Assembly: GCA_964607425.1 (NCBI GenBank)
Contig: CAZSKQ010000004.1
Coordinates: forward strand, 1 to 64,000
DNA from: IDS-8 sp964607425
GTDB lineage: Bacteria > Pseudomonadota > Gammaproteobacteria > Steroidobacterales > Woeseiaceae
DNA length: 64,000 bases
Direction of reading: 5' to 3'
Below are positions 1 through 9,164 of the stretch, piece after piece. A model generated the notes under the pieces. It was given only the letters and a program-made list of their open reading frames with translations, was not told the DNA's origin and did not search any database. Each line of letters starts with the position of its first letter. Position 1 is the stretch's first letter. A program made the translations under genes and the position numbers.

Positions 1-50
1 ACTCTATCCGCGTTTCCGCGGAAAATCCGACGCGGTATGAGAAATGCGGG

Positions 51-470
51 CTAAGGCTCTTTTTCTTCGGGCACGCAGTGTGTTTTCGGCAGCGGCATGG
101 CCGCGTGGTCGGATTCGTGGACCAGCACGCAGCCGGCGCCGGTCAGCAGCAGGTGGAAGCGCTCGGGCGCGCCCAGTTCGCGGCCGGACAGCGGGGGCTG
201 GTCGAGGCTCCCGATGCGCCGGTGCTCGATGGTAAGCACGCTGGAATTGGTGAGTGCGTCATCCGCGAGCAGGACCTTGGTGCCGGACAGCATCTCGCTC
301 ACCGCCCGCTGCAGCTCGGCGCGGCTGGTGGCGGTGGGATTGACGATGATGGCAGGCACGCTGCCCTGGAGCGCTGACTCGTCGAGCAGGTGCGCCGTGC
401 CCGTGCAGGACACAATTGCCAGTCCGCCCCCACAGACTGCAATTGCCGAACGAAGTACGTGCCGGATCAT
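51..470 (-). CDS. Small lipoprotein, downstream member of a tandem paralogous pair
   Basis: Predicted 139-residue lipoprotein of unknown function. Translation from the ATG at 470 gives a short basic N-terminus, a hydrophobic stretch and a lipobox ending at Cys22 (AIVSC), so it should be membrane anchored. The mature part closely resembles the gene just upstream: both carry a VNPTA-x-SR motif, a LADDALT motif, the string PPLSGR and a C-terminal cysteine-containing segment. A longer reading frame starting at 539 exists, but the extension is arginine- and proline-rich and lacks signal-peptide character. The ATG at 470 overlaps the upstream stop as ATGA, which implies translational coupling. I do not recognise the family. 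The pair looks like a recent tandem duplication in an operon with an S41 peptidase. Confidence 0.75.
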   Translation of the reverse strand: MIRHVLRSAIAVCGGGLAIVSCTGTAHLLDESALQGSVPAIIVNPTATSRAELQRAVSEMLSGTKVLLADDALTNSSVLTIEHRRIGSLDQPPLSGRELGAPERFHLLLTGAGCVLVHESDHAAMPLPKTHCVPEEKEP

Positions 471-865
471 TCTTCGGGGACGCAGTCGGTCTCTTCCAGC
501 TCGTAGCGCGCCAGGTTGGGGCTGTGGATCAGGATGCACTCGGTGCCTGTGGTCAGGAGCTGGAACCGTTCCGGCTTGCCGACATCCCTTCCGGACAGCG
601 GCGGACTATCGAGGCTCCGGATCCGGCTGCGCTCGACTACCAGCACGCTCGATTCCGTCAGCGCATCGTCGGCCAGCGTGACCTGCGCGCCGAACAGCAT
701 ATCGCTGACTACCCTCCGCAGCTCGTCGCGGCTTTCAGCGGTGGGATTGACAATGACGGCGGGCCGGTCGCCGTTCAACGAAGGTTCCTCCATCGGCGGT
801 TTGGTCGATTCGCATGCCGCGAGCGCCAGGCCGGCGCCGCACAGGACGACCAGCGACGGCCACAT
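467..865 (-). CDS. Small lipoprotein, upstream member of a tandem paralogous pair
   Basis: Predicted 132-residue lipoprotein of unknown function. The signal sequence ends in a clear lipobox (LAAC, Cys18). The mature domain shares VNPTAESRDEL, LADDALTESSVL and PPLSGR with the downstream paralogue. Conserved Asp, Ser and Arg positions and a Cys near the C-terminus suggest a small folded periplasmic domain. The ATG at 865 overlaps the TGA stop of the S41 peptidase gene (TGATG); a GTG one codon earlier (868) is an alternative start. All three genes therefore sit in one tightly coupled leftward operon. A role as accessory or substrate-binding partner of the peptidase is inference only. Confidence 0.78.
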   Translation of the reverse strand: MWPSLVVLCGAGLALAACESTKPPMEEPSLNGDRPAVIVNPTAESRDELRRVVSDMLFGAQVTLADDALTESSVLVVERSRIRSLDSPPLSGRDVGKPERFQLLTTGTECILIHSPNLARYELEETDCVPEE

Positions 866-2472
866 CACGGCTGCCGTAGCAGGATGCGGTTTTCACGCCA
901 GGGCGATTTCGGCGTGATGCCGTCGGTGGCGGAAAGCGGCGCGGCGCCTTTCGACAAGCCCTGGGTAGCGATGCCGGCAGGTTCAGGGCAGCTTTGGTCC
1001 CCAATGTAGCCGAGCGCGGCGGCGAAGCGCGCTTCCAGCGGATCGCCGAGCTGGTGCCCGAAATCGTCAGCGACCGCGCAACCCGGAACCGCGGTGCCGA
1101 TGACATCGTTCGCGGGCGAGAAGCCGTCCGTGTAGTCGCCGAAGCCCTTGTCGTTGACGCCCTGGAACTGGATCGTGAAATAGGTCGTTCCGCAGTTGTC
1201 CGTGGCGTAAAAGCCGTAAGGCTTGCCGCAGGTGGTGGAGCCGATCTGGATCACTTCGACGTCGATGCCCCTGAGGCCATTCATGATCGATTCGCTGGCC
1301 GAGCAGGTGTTGGCGCTCGTGAGGACGACAACCTTCTGAAGGTCCAGGGTCGGCAGGGGACTGCCGGCCGGCTCCGAAAAGCCCAGGGTTTGGTTGATGA
1401 ACGGCATGGGCGTGAGCGGTTCGCCGGTCACCGGGTCGGTGCTCGGATGCTTGTCATTGAAACGGATTTGCTCAAAGGTCTGTCCGCCGGTCTGCGCGGC
1501 TCCCGCGATCATGTAGGCAAACTGGCTGGCAATGGCGAGGAAGCCGCCGCCGTTGTAGCGCAGGTCGACCACGAGCTCGTCGATCTCCAGTGCCTGCAAT
1601 TCTTCGACGGCCTGGATCAGGCCGGTTTCCGCCGTTGCGATATGGTCGTTGAACAAAAGATAGCCGACGGTGCTCCCCGTCGGCGAAGTCGCCGTGGTGA
1701 CGTGCTGGACGGGCGCCGATACGACCACCTCCGAGGTCATCGAAATAACACGCGTAGCCGCGGAGCCGGGATCCCGCACGGTGAACGTGTGGGTCTCGCC
1801 CGCAGCCGCGGGAAAGAGGCCTGCGTTCAACTTGTCCACGTCAGCCTGGGTGTTGCCGTTTACGACATCCGCATCGTCGACCGCCAGCACTTCCGCGCCG
1901 CGCAAGAGGTCCGCGTTCGGAGCGGTTGCCGGGGAATCCGGTTCCGTGTACGCCACCAGCACCTTGCGCGGCGGCCGCGGGGAAATCACAACCCACTGTG
2001 CCCCGTAGCCGGCCGCGGCACCCGATTGCGATAACTGCTCCCATTCCTCGGTGGACATCGTGAAATGAAACCGGTCCTTCGGCGCGCCGGATTGCGTCGT
2101 GGCGGTCGTCTTCAGCACGTCGAAGTAAGCCAGGGGATCGTCGAACCCGGACGGGTCCCGATCGACGATCTCATCGTACCAGAGGTACGTCTCGTCGCTG
2201 TAGGAGCGGAGGAAGTTGTTCTCGTCGACTATCGTGCCCTGGATGTCGGCGGTGCCTGGGCGCGGGTTCTCGCACATGCCCTTGAAAGAGTCGGAGGGGA
2301 GGAACTGGCCCGGTGCCCAGCCGCTGCCGCCGGTACCGCCGCCGCCGGCGCCGGCGCTGCCGATGCCGTCATTTCCGCCGCCGCCGCCCCCGCCGCAACC
2401 TGCAAGGGCCAGGAGCGCGGCGACCCCGAGCAGCCGCACGGCCCGGGAACTGGCTCGTATCCGGTCAGGCAT
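865..2472 (-). CDS. S41 family (tail-specific-like) peptidase, lipoprotein
   Basis: Predicted 535-residue secreted serine peptidase of the S41 (C-terminal processing protease) family. The signal sequence ends in a lipobox at Cys26 (LAGC) and is followed by a glycine-rich linker to about residue 50. A helical N-terminal domain (about 65-150) and a PDZ-like region (about 165-245, with a GAEVLAVDD turn) precede the catalytic domain. That domain carries DLRYNGGG (303-310) and a nucleophile region TCSASES around 390-396, typical of S41 enzymes. Substrates are unknown; the family cleaves unstructured C-termini or oligopeptides. It is the first gene of a three-gene operon with two small lipoproteins and overlaps the next start. 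Confidence 0.88.
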   Translation of the reverse strand: MPDRIRASSRAVRLLGVAALLALAGCGGGGGGGNDGIGSAGAGGGGTGGSGWAPGQFLPSDSFKGMCENPRPGTADIQGTIVDENNFLRSYSDETYLWYDEIVDRDPSGFDDPLAYFDVLKTTATTQSGAPKDRFHFTMSTEEWEQLSQSGAAAGYGAQWVVISPRPPRKVLVAYTEPDSPATAPNADLLRGAEVLAVDDADVVNGNTQADVDKLNAGLFPAAAGETHTFTVRDPGSAATRVISMTSEVVVSAPVQHVTTATSPTGSTVGYLLFNDHIATAETGLIQAVEELQALEIDELVVDLRYNGGGFLAIASQFAYMIAGAAQTGGQTFEQIRFNDKHPSTDPVTGEPLTPMPFINQTLGFSEPAGSPLPTLDLQKVVVLTSANTCSASESIMNGLRGIDVEVIQIGSTTCGKPYGFYATDNCGTTYFTIQFQGVNDKGFGDYTDGFSPANDVIGTAVPGCAVADDFGHQLGDPLEARFAAALGYIGDQSCPEPAGIATQGLSKGAAPLSATDGITPKSPWRENRILLRQP

Positions 2473-2604
2473 AGCGTTCTCGCCCGTTGCCCCAGTGGGC
2501 TCATTTTACCAGCATGGACGCGCGGTCGCACGCGCGGCTTCGCCGCGGGAAGGATACCTGCGGCTGCACCCGGTCCACGGCCCGGTGACGCCGCGCCGGC
2601 GGTG

Positions 2605-3471
2605 TCAGGCCGGCATGCGCCCGAACTGCCCGCTGCTGAAATCGCGGATGGCCTGGTGAATCTCTTCGCGGGTGTTCATGACGAACGGCCCGTGGCCGGC
2701 AATCGGCTCGTCGATCGGCTCGCCGTTCAGCAACAGGATAGCGGCGTCGTTGTTCGCTTCGAGCGCGAACCGGGTACCGGCCGGATCGAGGAGGGCGAAC
2801 TGCGCGTCGCGCAGGATTTCGCTGTCGCTCACTTGCACGGTGCCGCGGAGCACGACGACCGCGGTGGTCCGGTTGCCAGGGACTTCCAGCTCGATGCGCT
2901 TGCCCGCCTGCAGGCGCAAATCCCAGACGTTCATCGGAGTATAGGTGTGCGCGGGACCGCGCGTACCGTCGTATTCGCCGGCGATGATGCGCATGCTGCC
3001 GGTGCCCGCGCCAAGGTCGACGACCGGGATGTCGTCCTTCACGATCGCCTGGTAAGCCGGCTCGACCATCTTGTGCTTCGCGGGCAGGTTCACCCAGAGC
3101 TGCACGACTTCAAAGGTACCGCCGCTCTGCGTGAATTCGCGCGAATGGAACTCTTCGTGCAGCAAGCCGCCGCCCGCGGTCATCCATTGCACGTCGCCCG
3201 GCCCGATCTTGCCGCCGCCGCCGGTGGAATCGCGGTGCTCGACCTCGCCCTGGTAGACGATCGTTACCGTCTCGAATCCACGATGCGGGTGCTGGCCAAC
3301 GCCGCGCGGCTCGCGGGCGGCCGGAAAATCGCGGGGACCCGCGTAATCCAGCAGGAGGAACGGGCTCATTTCCTGGCCGTGCGTCTGGTAGGAAAAGAGC
3401 GACTGCACGGGGAAACCGTCGCCGACCCAGTGCCGGCCGGGTGCGCTGTAGATGCCGAGAACTTTCTTCAT
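2605..3471 (-). CDS. Pirin family protein
   Basis: Predicted 288-residue bicupin of the pirin family. The N-terminal cupin carries the family signature HPHRGFETVTIVYQGEVEHR, followed by MTAGGGLLHEEFH, which supplies the metal-binding His/Glu set. The C-terminal pirin domain follows (GTVQVSDSEIL region). Bacterial pirins are iron-binding proteins variously reported as quercetinases or redox regulators; the substrate cannot be told from sequence. The start at 3471 is chosen because MKKVLGIYS matches the usual pirin N-terminus and follows a GGAGG-like sequence. The frame stays open upstream to 3633, but that extension runs into a REP hairpin region and looks non-coding. Confidence 0.88.
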   Translation of the reverse strand: MKKVLGIYSAPGRHWVGDGFPVQSLFSYQTHGQEMSPFLLLDYAGPRDFPAAREPRGVGQHPHRGFETVTIVYQGEVEHRDSTGGGGKIGPGDVQWMTAGGGLLHEEFHSREFTQSGGTFEVVQLWVNLPAKHKMVEPAYQAIVKDDIPVVDLGAGTGSMRIIAGEYDGTRGPAHTYTPMNVWDLRLQAGKRIELEVPGNRTTAVVVLRGTVQVSDSEILRDAQFALLDPAGTRFALEANNDAAILLLNGEPIDEPIAGHGPFVMNTREEIHQAIRDFSSGQFGRMPA

Positions 3472-3553
3472 GCCGCCTTGCCTCCGGGAGTAGAGCACAG
3501 GTATCGGTCTGCCGGCGGGAATTTCAAGGTGAGTAGCGCCGACAATTCGCGGT

Positions 3554-3683
3554 GCAGGAGCCCGCCCTGCGGGCGACCGCCAGCGGTTTACGGACCGCAC
3601 GTTGGCACGGCGGCTTTCGACCGCGCGTGCCAACGTGCTTTGTGCAGGCAGGTTTACCGGTCGCCCGCATGGCGGGCTCCTAC
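3554..3683. repeat. REP pair (BIME-like) with internal perfect hairpin
   Basis: Two copies of the type A REP hairpin lie in opposite orientation: a forward copy at 3554-3580 whose foot reads GCAG instead of GTAG, and an inverted copy at 3659-3683 ending CTCCTAC. Between them is a separate perfect 13-bp inverted repeat (3597-3609 pairing with 3626-3638). The block fills most of the space between the leftward amidohydrolase stop (3695) and the pirin start (3471), so it could act as an mRNA-stabilising or terminating structure. Confidence 0.8.
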
Positions 3684-3694
3684 GGGGCGCTTGG

Positions 3695-6600
3695 TTAGCG
3701 TTGCCAGTAGAAGGGGGCGGTGCGGCGATCGCCGGTTACGGTTTCGTTCAGCGTCTGGGCCTCGTACAGGCGACCGTTCAGCATCACCATCGAGACGCGG
3801 TCGGACTGGAAAATGTCCTCGAGGATGTCCGCGTCGATCACGACCAGGTCGGCGAGCTTGCCGGGCTCGAGCGAGCCGAGGTCGTTGGCAAAGCCAAGCG
3901 CCCGCGCGGGCACGATGGTCGCGGCCTGCAGCGCCTCGATCGGCGACATGCCGCCCTGTACGAAGCTCCAGATCTCCCAGTGACTGCCGAGCCCTTCGCG
4001 CTGGCCGTGCGCCCCGATGCTGACCGGCACGCCGCGATCGGCCAAAAGCTTCGCCGTGGCCGCGTTCGCCCTGTGGTAGTACTCACTCTCCGGTGCCAGC
4101 GTCCGGCGCACGGAGCGCGGCCGCAGAATGTCCGGCGGCACGAAGCGCGACAGGATCGGGTGCTTCCACACCTCCGTCTCCTGGTACCAGTAGGTCTCGC
4201 CGCTCAAGCCTCCGTACGTGACGATCAGTGTCGGCGTATAGGCAACATCCGTCTGGCTCCAGAACTGCAACACGTCGTCGTAGAGCATTGATTGCGGCAG
4301 GTTGTGCTCGATGGTGCTGTTACCGTCGGCCACCATGGAGAGGTCCATGTGGAACAGCGATGCGCCTTCGGTCACGACCAGCATGTTCTCCTCGCGCGCG
4401 GCGACGACCACCTGCTGCCGCTGCTCGCGGCGCGGCTGGTTGTAGTTCTTGATGCTCATCGCGCCCTGGGCCTTGAGGCGCCGCACGTGCTCGCGCGCGT
4501 CCTCCAGCGAATCGATTTTGGCGAACCCCGTCGAATGCGCCCCGTAGACGACGTCGCCGGTGGAGAAGATGCGCGGCGCGAGTATCTGCCCGGTGCGCTG
4601 CATCTCGGAGGCGGCAAACACCTCGGTCGCATTGTTCGACGGGTCGTGCACGGTCGTGACGCCGAACGCGAGCGTCGCGTAGGCCGACCAGTTCTGTTCG
4701 GGAATGATCTCGACGCCCTGCGGCCCGTGCGCGTGCGCATCGATCAGCCCCGGGATGACGGTCGTGCCGCTTATGTCGACGATCTCGGCGGCCGCCGGGA
4801 TTTCGACGCTGCCGCGGGGCCCCACCGCCTGGATGCGGTTACCGTCCGTGATGATGACGCCGTCCTCGATCACGCCGCCGTCCGGCTCCGCCATCGTGAC
4901 GATCGTGGCGCCGGTGAGCGCGACCATGCCCCGCGGCACGTCGGCCTGGCGATGCACCGCTACGGACACGCCATCCTCGGGCGGCGAGTAGCCGCCTTCG
5001 CCGTCCTCGTCCCGCGGCGCAAACAGGGCGTTCGTGGGGGCGCTATAGACGACCGGGCCGAGGCTCCAGTACAGCGTATTGCCGTCGGCACTCCAGTTCG
5101 GGTAGTTGCCGCCGTTACCGCTTGCCCGCGTCATCGGCACGGCGCTGACGCTCGTGCCGATCTCGAGCGGCAGCCCGCCGGGGGGCAGGGGCACGGCGTA
5201 AACGTGGAAGTTCTCGCGGAATGCCAGGTGCCGTCCGTCGGGCGCGACGTCGAACCGCTGCACGTACTCGCCGCTCGCGTGCGTATGTGCCGCTTCACCG
5301 TTCAGGTCGATGCTGACCAGTGCGGCAACGCCGCCTGCGCGGCGCGTGACGAACAGGCGATCGCCGCGGGCACCGAAATGCGGGTTCGAGCCGTCGTCGG
5401 TGACCTGGTGCATCTCGCCGCCGCGCGCGGGAATCGAGAACACGCCCGTGCTGATCGACCAGTCCGGCGACGTGAGATAGCCGCCTTCGGTGATCTCGAA
5501 CACGATGCGCTCGCCGTCCGGCGAGAACCGCGGCGCGAGGTAGTGCCCGGGCCGCTGCGTCAGGCGTGTGCTCTTGCCGCCCCTGGCCGGCACGCTGTGG
5601 ATATGGCCGAGCGTCTCGTCGTCCCAGGCGACGAACACGATGCGCCTGCCGTCGCGCGACCAGGACGGGAAGAACTCGAAATGATCGCGAGCGTCGCTCG
5701 TCAGCAGCCGCGGGCCGCCGCCGGACATGGACTGTACGTACAGGCTGCCCGTGCTTTCGAACACGACCTGCGAGCCGTCCGGCGATACCGCGGTGTTGCG
5801 CACCATCTTCGTATCGAACCCTGCTGGCGCGACCTCGACCTCCGGCCGCGACACTTCATACACCGTGCGTGTGTCGTCGACGTGGAACGGGATCTCCGTC
5901 ACCTCGCGCGTGTCGATGTCGATTCGCCGGATCTTGCCGCCCGCCCAGAACACGATGCTTTGCGAATCCGGCGTCCAGTCCATGTTCGGGTATACGCCCT
6001 GGACGGCCCACACTTCCTGCACGTCCTGGTCCAGGTCGTCGTAGATGGAAAATTCCCTGCCGCTCTCGAGATCCTTGAGGAACAGCGAAGGCGGCGTGCT
6101 CGCCCCGTGCGTGCGGCGCACGAACGCGAGATAGCGGCCGTCGGGGGAGGGCGTCGGGCGCACGGAGCCGCCGGCTCCCGTAACGAAACTTTCGTCCACG
6201 TTCGTTTGCAGGTCGTGACGGCGAATCTCGAAGATCTGGTCGTTCGAATCCTGGGCATAGATGAATTGGCTGCCCGGCGTGCTGTTGAAGCTGTAGTAGA
6301 GGTAGCGGCCGTCCGGCGAGAACGCCGGCTCTCCCAGTTCCTTCTGGTGTTCCGGGCTCGGCCGCTCGACGACGGCGACGCCGTCGCCGCCGTTGACGTG
6401 ATAGATCCAGATCTCGCCGGTGCCGAGCGAGCGCTCGGTCGTGAAGTGCTTGCGCGCGGCGACGTAGTCGCCGTCGGGCGACCACCAGGGATTGTTCAGC
6501 AGCCGAAAATTCTCGTGAGTGAGCTGCCGCTTGCCGCTGCCGTCCGCCTGCATGATCCAGATGTTGTTGCCGCCGCCGGCATCGCTGGTGTAGGCGATCG

Positions 6601-6907
6601 CGGAGCCATCGGGAGAGAAGCGCGGCTGCATGGACCAGGCGACACCGCTCACGATCGCGCGCGCCTCGCCGCCCTGCATCGGCAGCAGGTAGATGTCGCC
6701 CAGCAGGTCGAACGCGACGGTTCCACCATCGGGGCTCACGTCGAGGCTCATCCAGGTGCCGGTGGTTGTGTCGATGGAGACGGTGTGGGAGTCTCCCGGC
6801 GGATCGTTCACTTGCCACGCGTTTTCCCCGTCGCCGTTTTCGGCGGCGAAGGCGAGCGAGGCGAGTAGCAGTGTCGACGTCGCGATGAGCCTGTTTTTGT
6901 TTTTCAT
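3695..6907 (-). CDS. Secreted TolB-like beta-propeller/amidohydrolase fusion
   Basis: Predicted 1070-residue exported protein. A signal peptide (MKNKNRLIATSTLLLASLAFA) precedes about 620 residues of repeated PD40/TolB-type blades, visible as many SPDG motifs (for example VSPDGGTVAFD, FSPDGSAIAYT, FSPDGRYLYY). The C-terminal third is a metal-dependent amidohydrolase: the TIVTMAEPDG strand, then PGLIDAHAHGPQG with the HxH metal pair, a lysine in SIKNYNQPRRE, histidines in TIEHNLP, and the typical GSLEPGKLADLVVID ending. Propeller-amidohydrolase fusions of this length occur in environmental proteobacteria; a peptidase- or cyclic-amidase-like role is likely but unproven. It is divergent from the M20 peptidase gene at 7009. 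Confidence 0.88.
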   Translation of the reverse strand: MKNKNRLIATSTLLLASLAFAAENGDGENAWQVNDPPGDSHTVSIDTTTGTWMSLDVSPDGGTVAFDLLGDIYLLPMQGGEARAIVSGVAWSMQPRFSPDGSAIAYTSDAGGGNNIWIMQADGSGKRQLTHENFRLLNNPWWSPDGDYVAARKHFTTERSLGTGEIWIYHVNGGDGVAVVERPSPEHQKELGEPAFSPDGRYLYYSFNSTPGSQFIYAQDSNDQIFEIRRHDLQTNVDESFVTGAGGSVRPTPSPDGRYLAFVRRTHGASTPPSLFLKDLESGREFSIYDDLDQDVQEVWAVQGVYPNMDWTPDSQSIVFWAGGKIRRIDIDTREVTEIPFHVDDTRTVYEVSRPEVEVAPAGFDTKMVRNTAVSPDGSQVVFESTGSLYVQSMSGGGPRLLTSDARDHFEFFPSWSRDGRRIVFVAWDDETLGHIHSVPARGGKSTRLTQRPGHYLAPRFSPDGERIVFEITEGGYLTSPDWSISTGVFSIPARGGEMHQVTDDGSNPHFGARGDRLFVTRRAGGVAALVSIDLNGEAAHTHASGEYVQRFDVAPDGRHLAFRENFHVYAVPLPPGGLPLEIGTSVSAVPMTRASGNGGNYPNWSADGNTLYWSLGPVVYSAPTNALFAPRDEDGEGGYSPPEDGVSVAVHRQADVPRGMVALTGATIVTMAEPDGGVIEDGVIITDGNRIQAVGPRGSVEIPAAAEIVDISGTTVIPGLIDAHAHGPQGVEIIPEQNWSAYATLAFGVTTVHDPSNNATEVFAASEMQRTGQILAPRIFSTGDVVYGAHSTGFAKIDSLEDAREHVRRLKAQGAMSIKNYNQPRREQRQQVVVAAREENMLVVTEGASLFHMDLSMVADGNSTIEHNLPQSMLYDDVLQFWSQTDVAYTPTLIVTYGGLSGETYWYQETEVWKHPILSRFVPPDILRPRSVRRTLAPESEYYHRANAATAKLLADRGVPVSIGAHGQREGLGSHWEIWSFVQGGMSPIEALQAATIVPARALGFANDLGSLEPGKLADLVVIDADILEDIFQSDRVSMVMLNGRLYEAQTLNETVTGDRRTAPFYWQR

Positions 6908-7008
6908 GCCTCACTCCCCCTGGACCGAACCGGCATGTTAAACGAAGGGTGCGGGCAATATCGACTCGCTCGGCTATCATGTCCGCGCGCACATACCGGA
7001 GGAAGAAC

Positions 7009-8322
7009 ATGCCCGGACCAGCAACCTTGCTCGCAACCCTCGCCCTCTCGCTTGCCGGCGCCGTCGCCGCCGCGGAGCTGTCCGAAACCGAACAGCTGCT
7101 GGGCGAGACGGTGGATGCCCGGCAGGAGCAGGCGCTGGCGCTACTCGAGCAGGCGGTGGAGATCAACAGCGGCAGCATGAATCTCGAGGGCGTGAAGAAG
7201 GTCGGCGCGCTGTTCGGGCGAGCGCTGGAGGAGCTCGGCTTCGAGACTCGCTGGCTGGACGGTGCGGCGTTCGGCCGGGCTGGCCACCTGGTCGCGCGGC
7301 ACGGGGGCCAGGGTCCGCACCTGCTGCTGATCGGCCATCTCGACACCGTGTTCGAACCGGACAGTCCGTTCCAGCACTTCCGGCGCAGCGGGCCGGACCG
7401 GGCGACAGGGCCCGGCATCATCGACATGAAGGGTGGCAACGTCGTGATGATCGAGGCGCTGGCCGCGCTGCAGGCCGCGGGCGCGCTCGACGACCTCGAG
7501 ATCACCGTGATGCTGATCGGCGACGAGGAAGCCTCCGGCAGCCCGCTTTCCGAAGCAAGGCGGGCGTTGCTCGCGGCGGCAGATGCCGCGGATGTGGCGC
7601 TCGGCTTCGAAGACGGCGACGGCAATCCGGAGACGGCCGTCATCGCGAGGCGCGGCTATACCGGCTGGCAGCTCGTCGTTTCCGGCACGCCGGCGCACTC
7701 GTCACAGATTTTCCAGGACGAGGTCGGCGACGGCGCTGCCTTCGAGATGGCGCGTATCCTGGACGGCTTCCGGCGCGAGCTCGCGGGCGAGCGCTACCTC
7801 ACGTTCAATCCCGGCACGCTCTTCGCCGGCACGCGCGTCGCTTACGACGAGGAGCACTCCGCGGGCGAGGCCTTCGGCAAGGCCAACGTCATTGCGGGCC
7901 ATGCCGTCGCCAGCGGCGACCTGCGCACGCTCACGCCGGAGCAGCTTGCGTCCGCCAAGGCGCGCATGCGCGAGATCGTCTCGCGGCACCTGCCCGGCAC
8001 CTCCGCCGACATCGAGTTCACCGACGGCTACCCGCCGCTCGCGCCTACCGACGGCAACCGGCACCTGCTGTTGTTATACGACCAGGCGAGCCGCGATCTC
8101 GGGTTCGGTCCCGTGACCGCCGTCGATCCGCGCGACGCCGGCGCGGCCGACATTTCCTTCACCGCCGGCCGGGTCGCCATGGCACTGGACGGCATCGGGC
8201 TCATGGGCACCGGCGGCCATACCGTCGAGGAGACCGCCGATCTTGCCACGCTGCCGAGCCAGGCCAAGCGCGCGGCGCTGCTGATGTACCGCTTGCGGGA
8301 CATCGACTTCTCCCGCATGTGA
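7009..8322 (+). CDS. M20 family metallopeptidase (carboxypeptidase G2-like), secreted
   Basis: Predicted 437-residue zinc peptidase with an N-terminal signal peptide ending near AVAAAE. Catalytic-domain motifs are GHLDTVFEPD (first metal His and Asp), GIIDMKGGN (bridging Asp), GDEEASGS (catalytic Glu pair) and GTGGHTVEE (C-terminal metal His). The dimerisation domain begins near SGTPAHSSQ. The pattern resembles M20A carboxypeptidase G2-type enzymes, which release C-terminal amino acids such as glutamate; the exact substrate is not evident. The ATG at 7009 is preceded by GGAGGAAG, which favours it over the in-frame start at 6949. It leads a rightward cluster of peptidases. Confidence 0.9.
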   Translation: MPGPATLLATLALSLAGAVAAAELSETEQLLGETVDARQEQALALLEQAVEINSGSMNLEGVKKVGALFGRALEELGFETRWLDGAAFGRAGHLVARHGGQGPHLLLIGHLDTVFEPDSPFQHFRRSGPDRATGPGIIDMKGGNVVMIEALAALQAAGALDDLEITVMLIGDEEASGSPLSEARRALLAAADAADVALGFEDGDGNPETAVIARRGYTGWQLVVSGTPAHSSQIFQDEVGDGAAFEMARILDGFRRELAGERYLTFNPGTLFAGTRVAYDEEHSAGEAFGKANVIAGHAVASGDLRTLTPEQLASAKARMREIVSRHLPGTSADIEFTDGYPPLAPTDGNRHLLLLYDQASRDLGFGPVTAVDPRDAGAADISFTAGRVAMALDGIGLMGTGGHTVEETADLATLPSQAKRAALLMYRLRDIDFSRM

Positions 8323-8331
8323 TGCGCGGAC

Positions 8332-9123
8332 GTGCCGGCATTGACTGACTGGTCGCCGATCGCGCTCGGCGCACTGGGCAGCCTGCTCGCGGGTCTCGGC
8401 ACCACCATCGGTGCACTCCCCGCACTGGCGATCCGCCGGCTCGAGGGCCGCGTGCGCGATGTCATGCTGGGCTTCGCCGCCGGTGTCATGCTCGCCGCTT
8501 CGTTCTTTTCGCTGATTCTCCCGGCGCTCGCGGCGGCAGCGGGGCCGGACGGACGCGACGGCCCGGCCGTCGCCGTGGTCAGCCTCGGCATCCTCCTCGG
8601 TGCCGGCGCGCTCTGGTCGATCCACGCCGGCGTGCCGCACGAGCATTTCATCATGGGGCGGGAAGGGCCGGAAACCGAAAGAATCCGGCGCATCTGGCTG
8701 TTCGTTATCGCGATCACGCTGCATAACATTCCCGAGGGGCTCGCGGTCGGAGTGGGCTTCGGCGGCGGCGATGTCGCCAACGGAGTACCGTTGGCCCTTG
8801 GCATCGGGCTGCAGAACGTACCCGAGGGCGCGGCCGTGGCGCTTGCACTGTTGAGCCTTGGCTATTCGCGCATGGCGGCTTTCCTGGTGACGTCCGCGAC
8901 CGGTCTCGTCGAGCCGCTGGCAGGGCTGGTGGGCATCACCGCGGTCAGCTCGGTCGAGTCCCTGCTGCCGTGGGGTCTCGCCTTCGCCGCCGGCGCGATG
9001 ATCTGGGTGATCAGCGATGAAGTGATCCCCGAAACGCATCGCCACGGAGCCGAGGCCGAAGGCACCGTCGGACTGATGGCGGGCTTTGTCATGATGATGT
9101 GCCTGGACGTGGCGATCGGCTGA
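8332..9123 (+). CDS. ZIP family divalent metal transporter
   Basis: Predicted 263-residue inner-membrane metal transporter of about eight helices. Family hallmarks are HNIPEGLAVGVGF in helix IV and QNVPEGAAVALAL in helix V, which form the intramembrane metal site, and a final E-x4-H loop. The GTG start at 8332 lies 9 bases after the M20 peptidase stop, so the two are probably cotranscribed. Uptake of zinc for the neighbouring zinc-dependent peptidases is a reasonable inference. In the second motif the usual His is replaced by Gln (QNVPEG), a variant seen in several bacterial ZIP proteins. Confidence 0.9.
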   Translation: MPALTDWSPIALGALGSLLAGLGTTIGALPALAIRRLEGRVRDVMLGFAAGVMLAASFFSLILPALAAAAGPDGRDGPAVAVVSLGILLGAGALWSIHAGVPHEHFIMGREGPETERIRRIWLFVIAITLHNIPEGLAVGVGFGGGDVANGVPLALGIGLQNVPEGAAVALALLSLGYSRMAAFLVTSATGLVEPLAGLVGITAVSSVESLLPWGLAFAAGAMIWVISDEVIPETHRHGAEAEGTVGLMAGFVMMMCLDVAIG

Positions 9124-9164
9124 TGCAGTCGCGGAAAGGCCGCGCGCTGTGGCAACATGCCGGG

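Noticed and set aside
4292..6868. An 858-codon open frame on the plus strand
   Set aside because: It is antisense to the beta-propeller/amidohydrolase gene, which has a signal peptide and recognisable domains. High GC content keeps the opposite frame open, and the translation has no family features.
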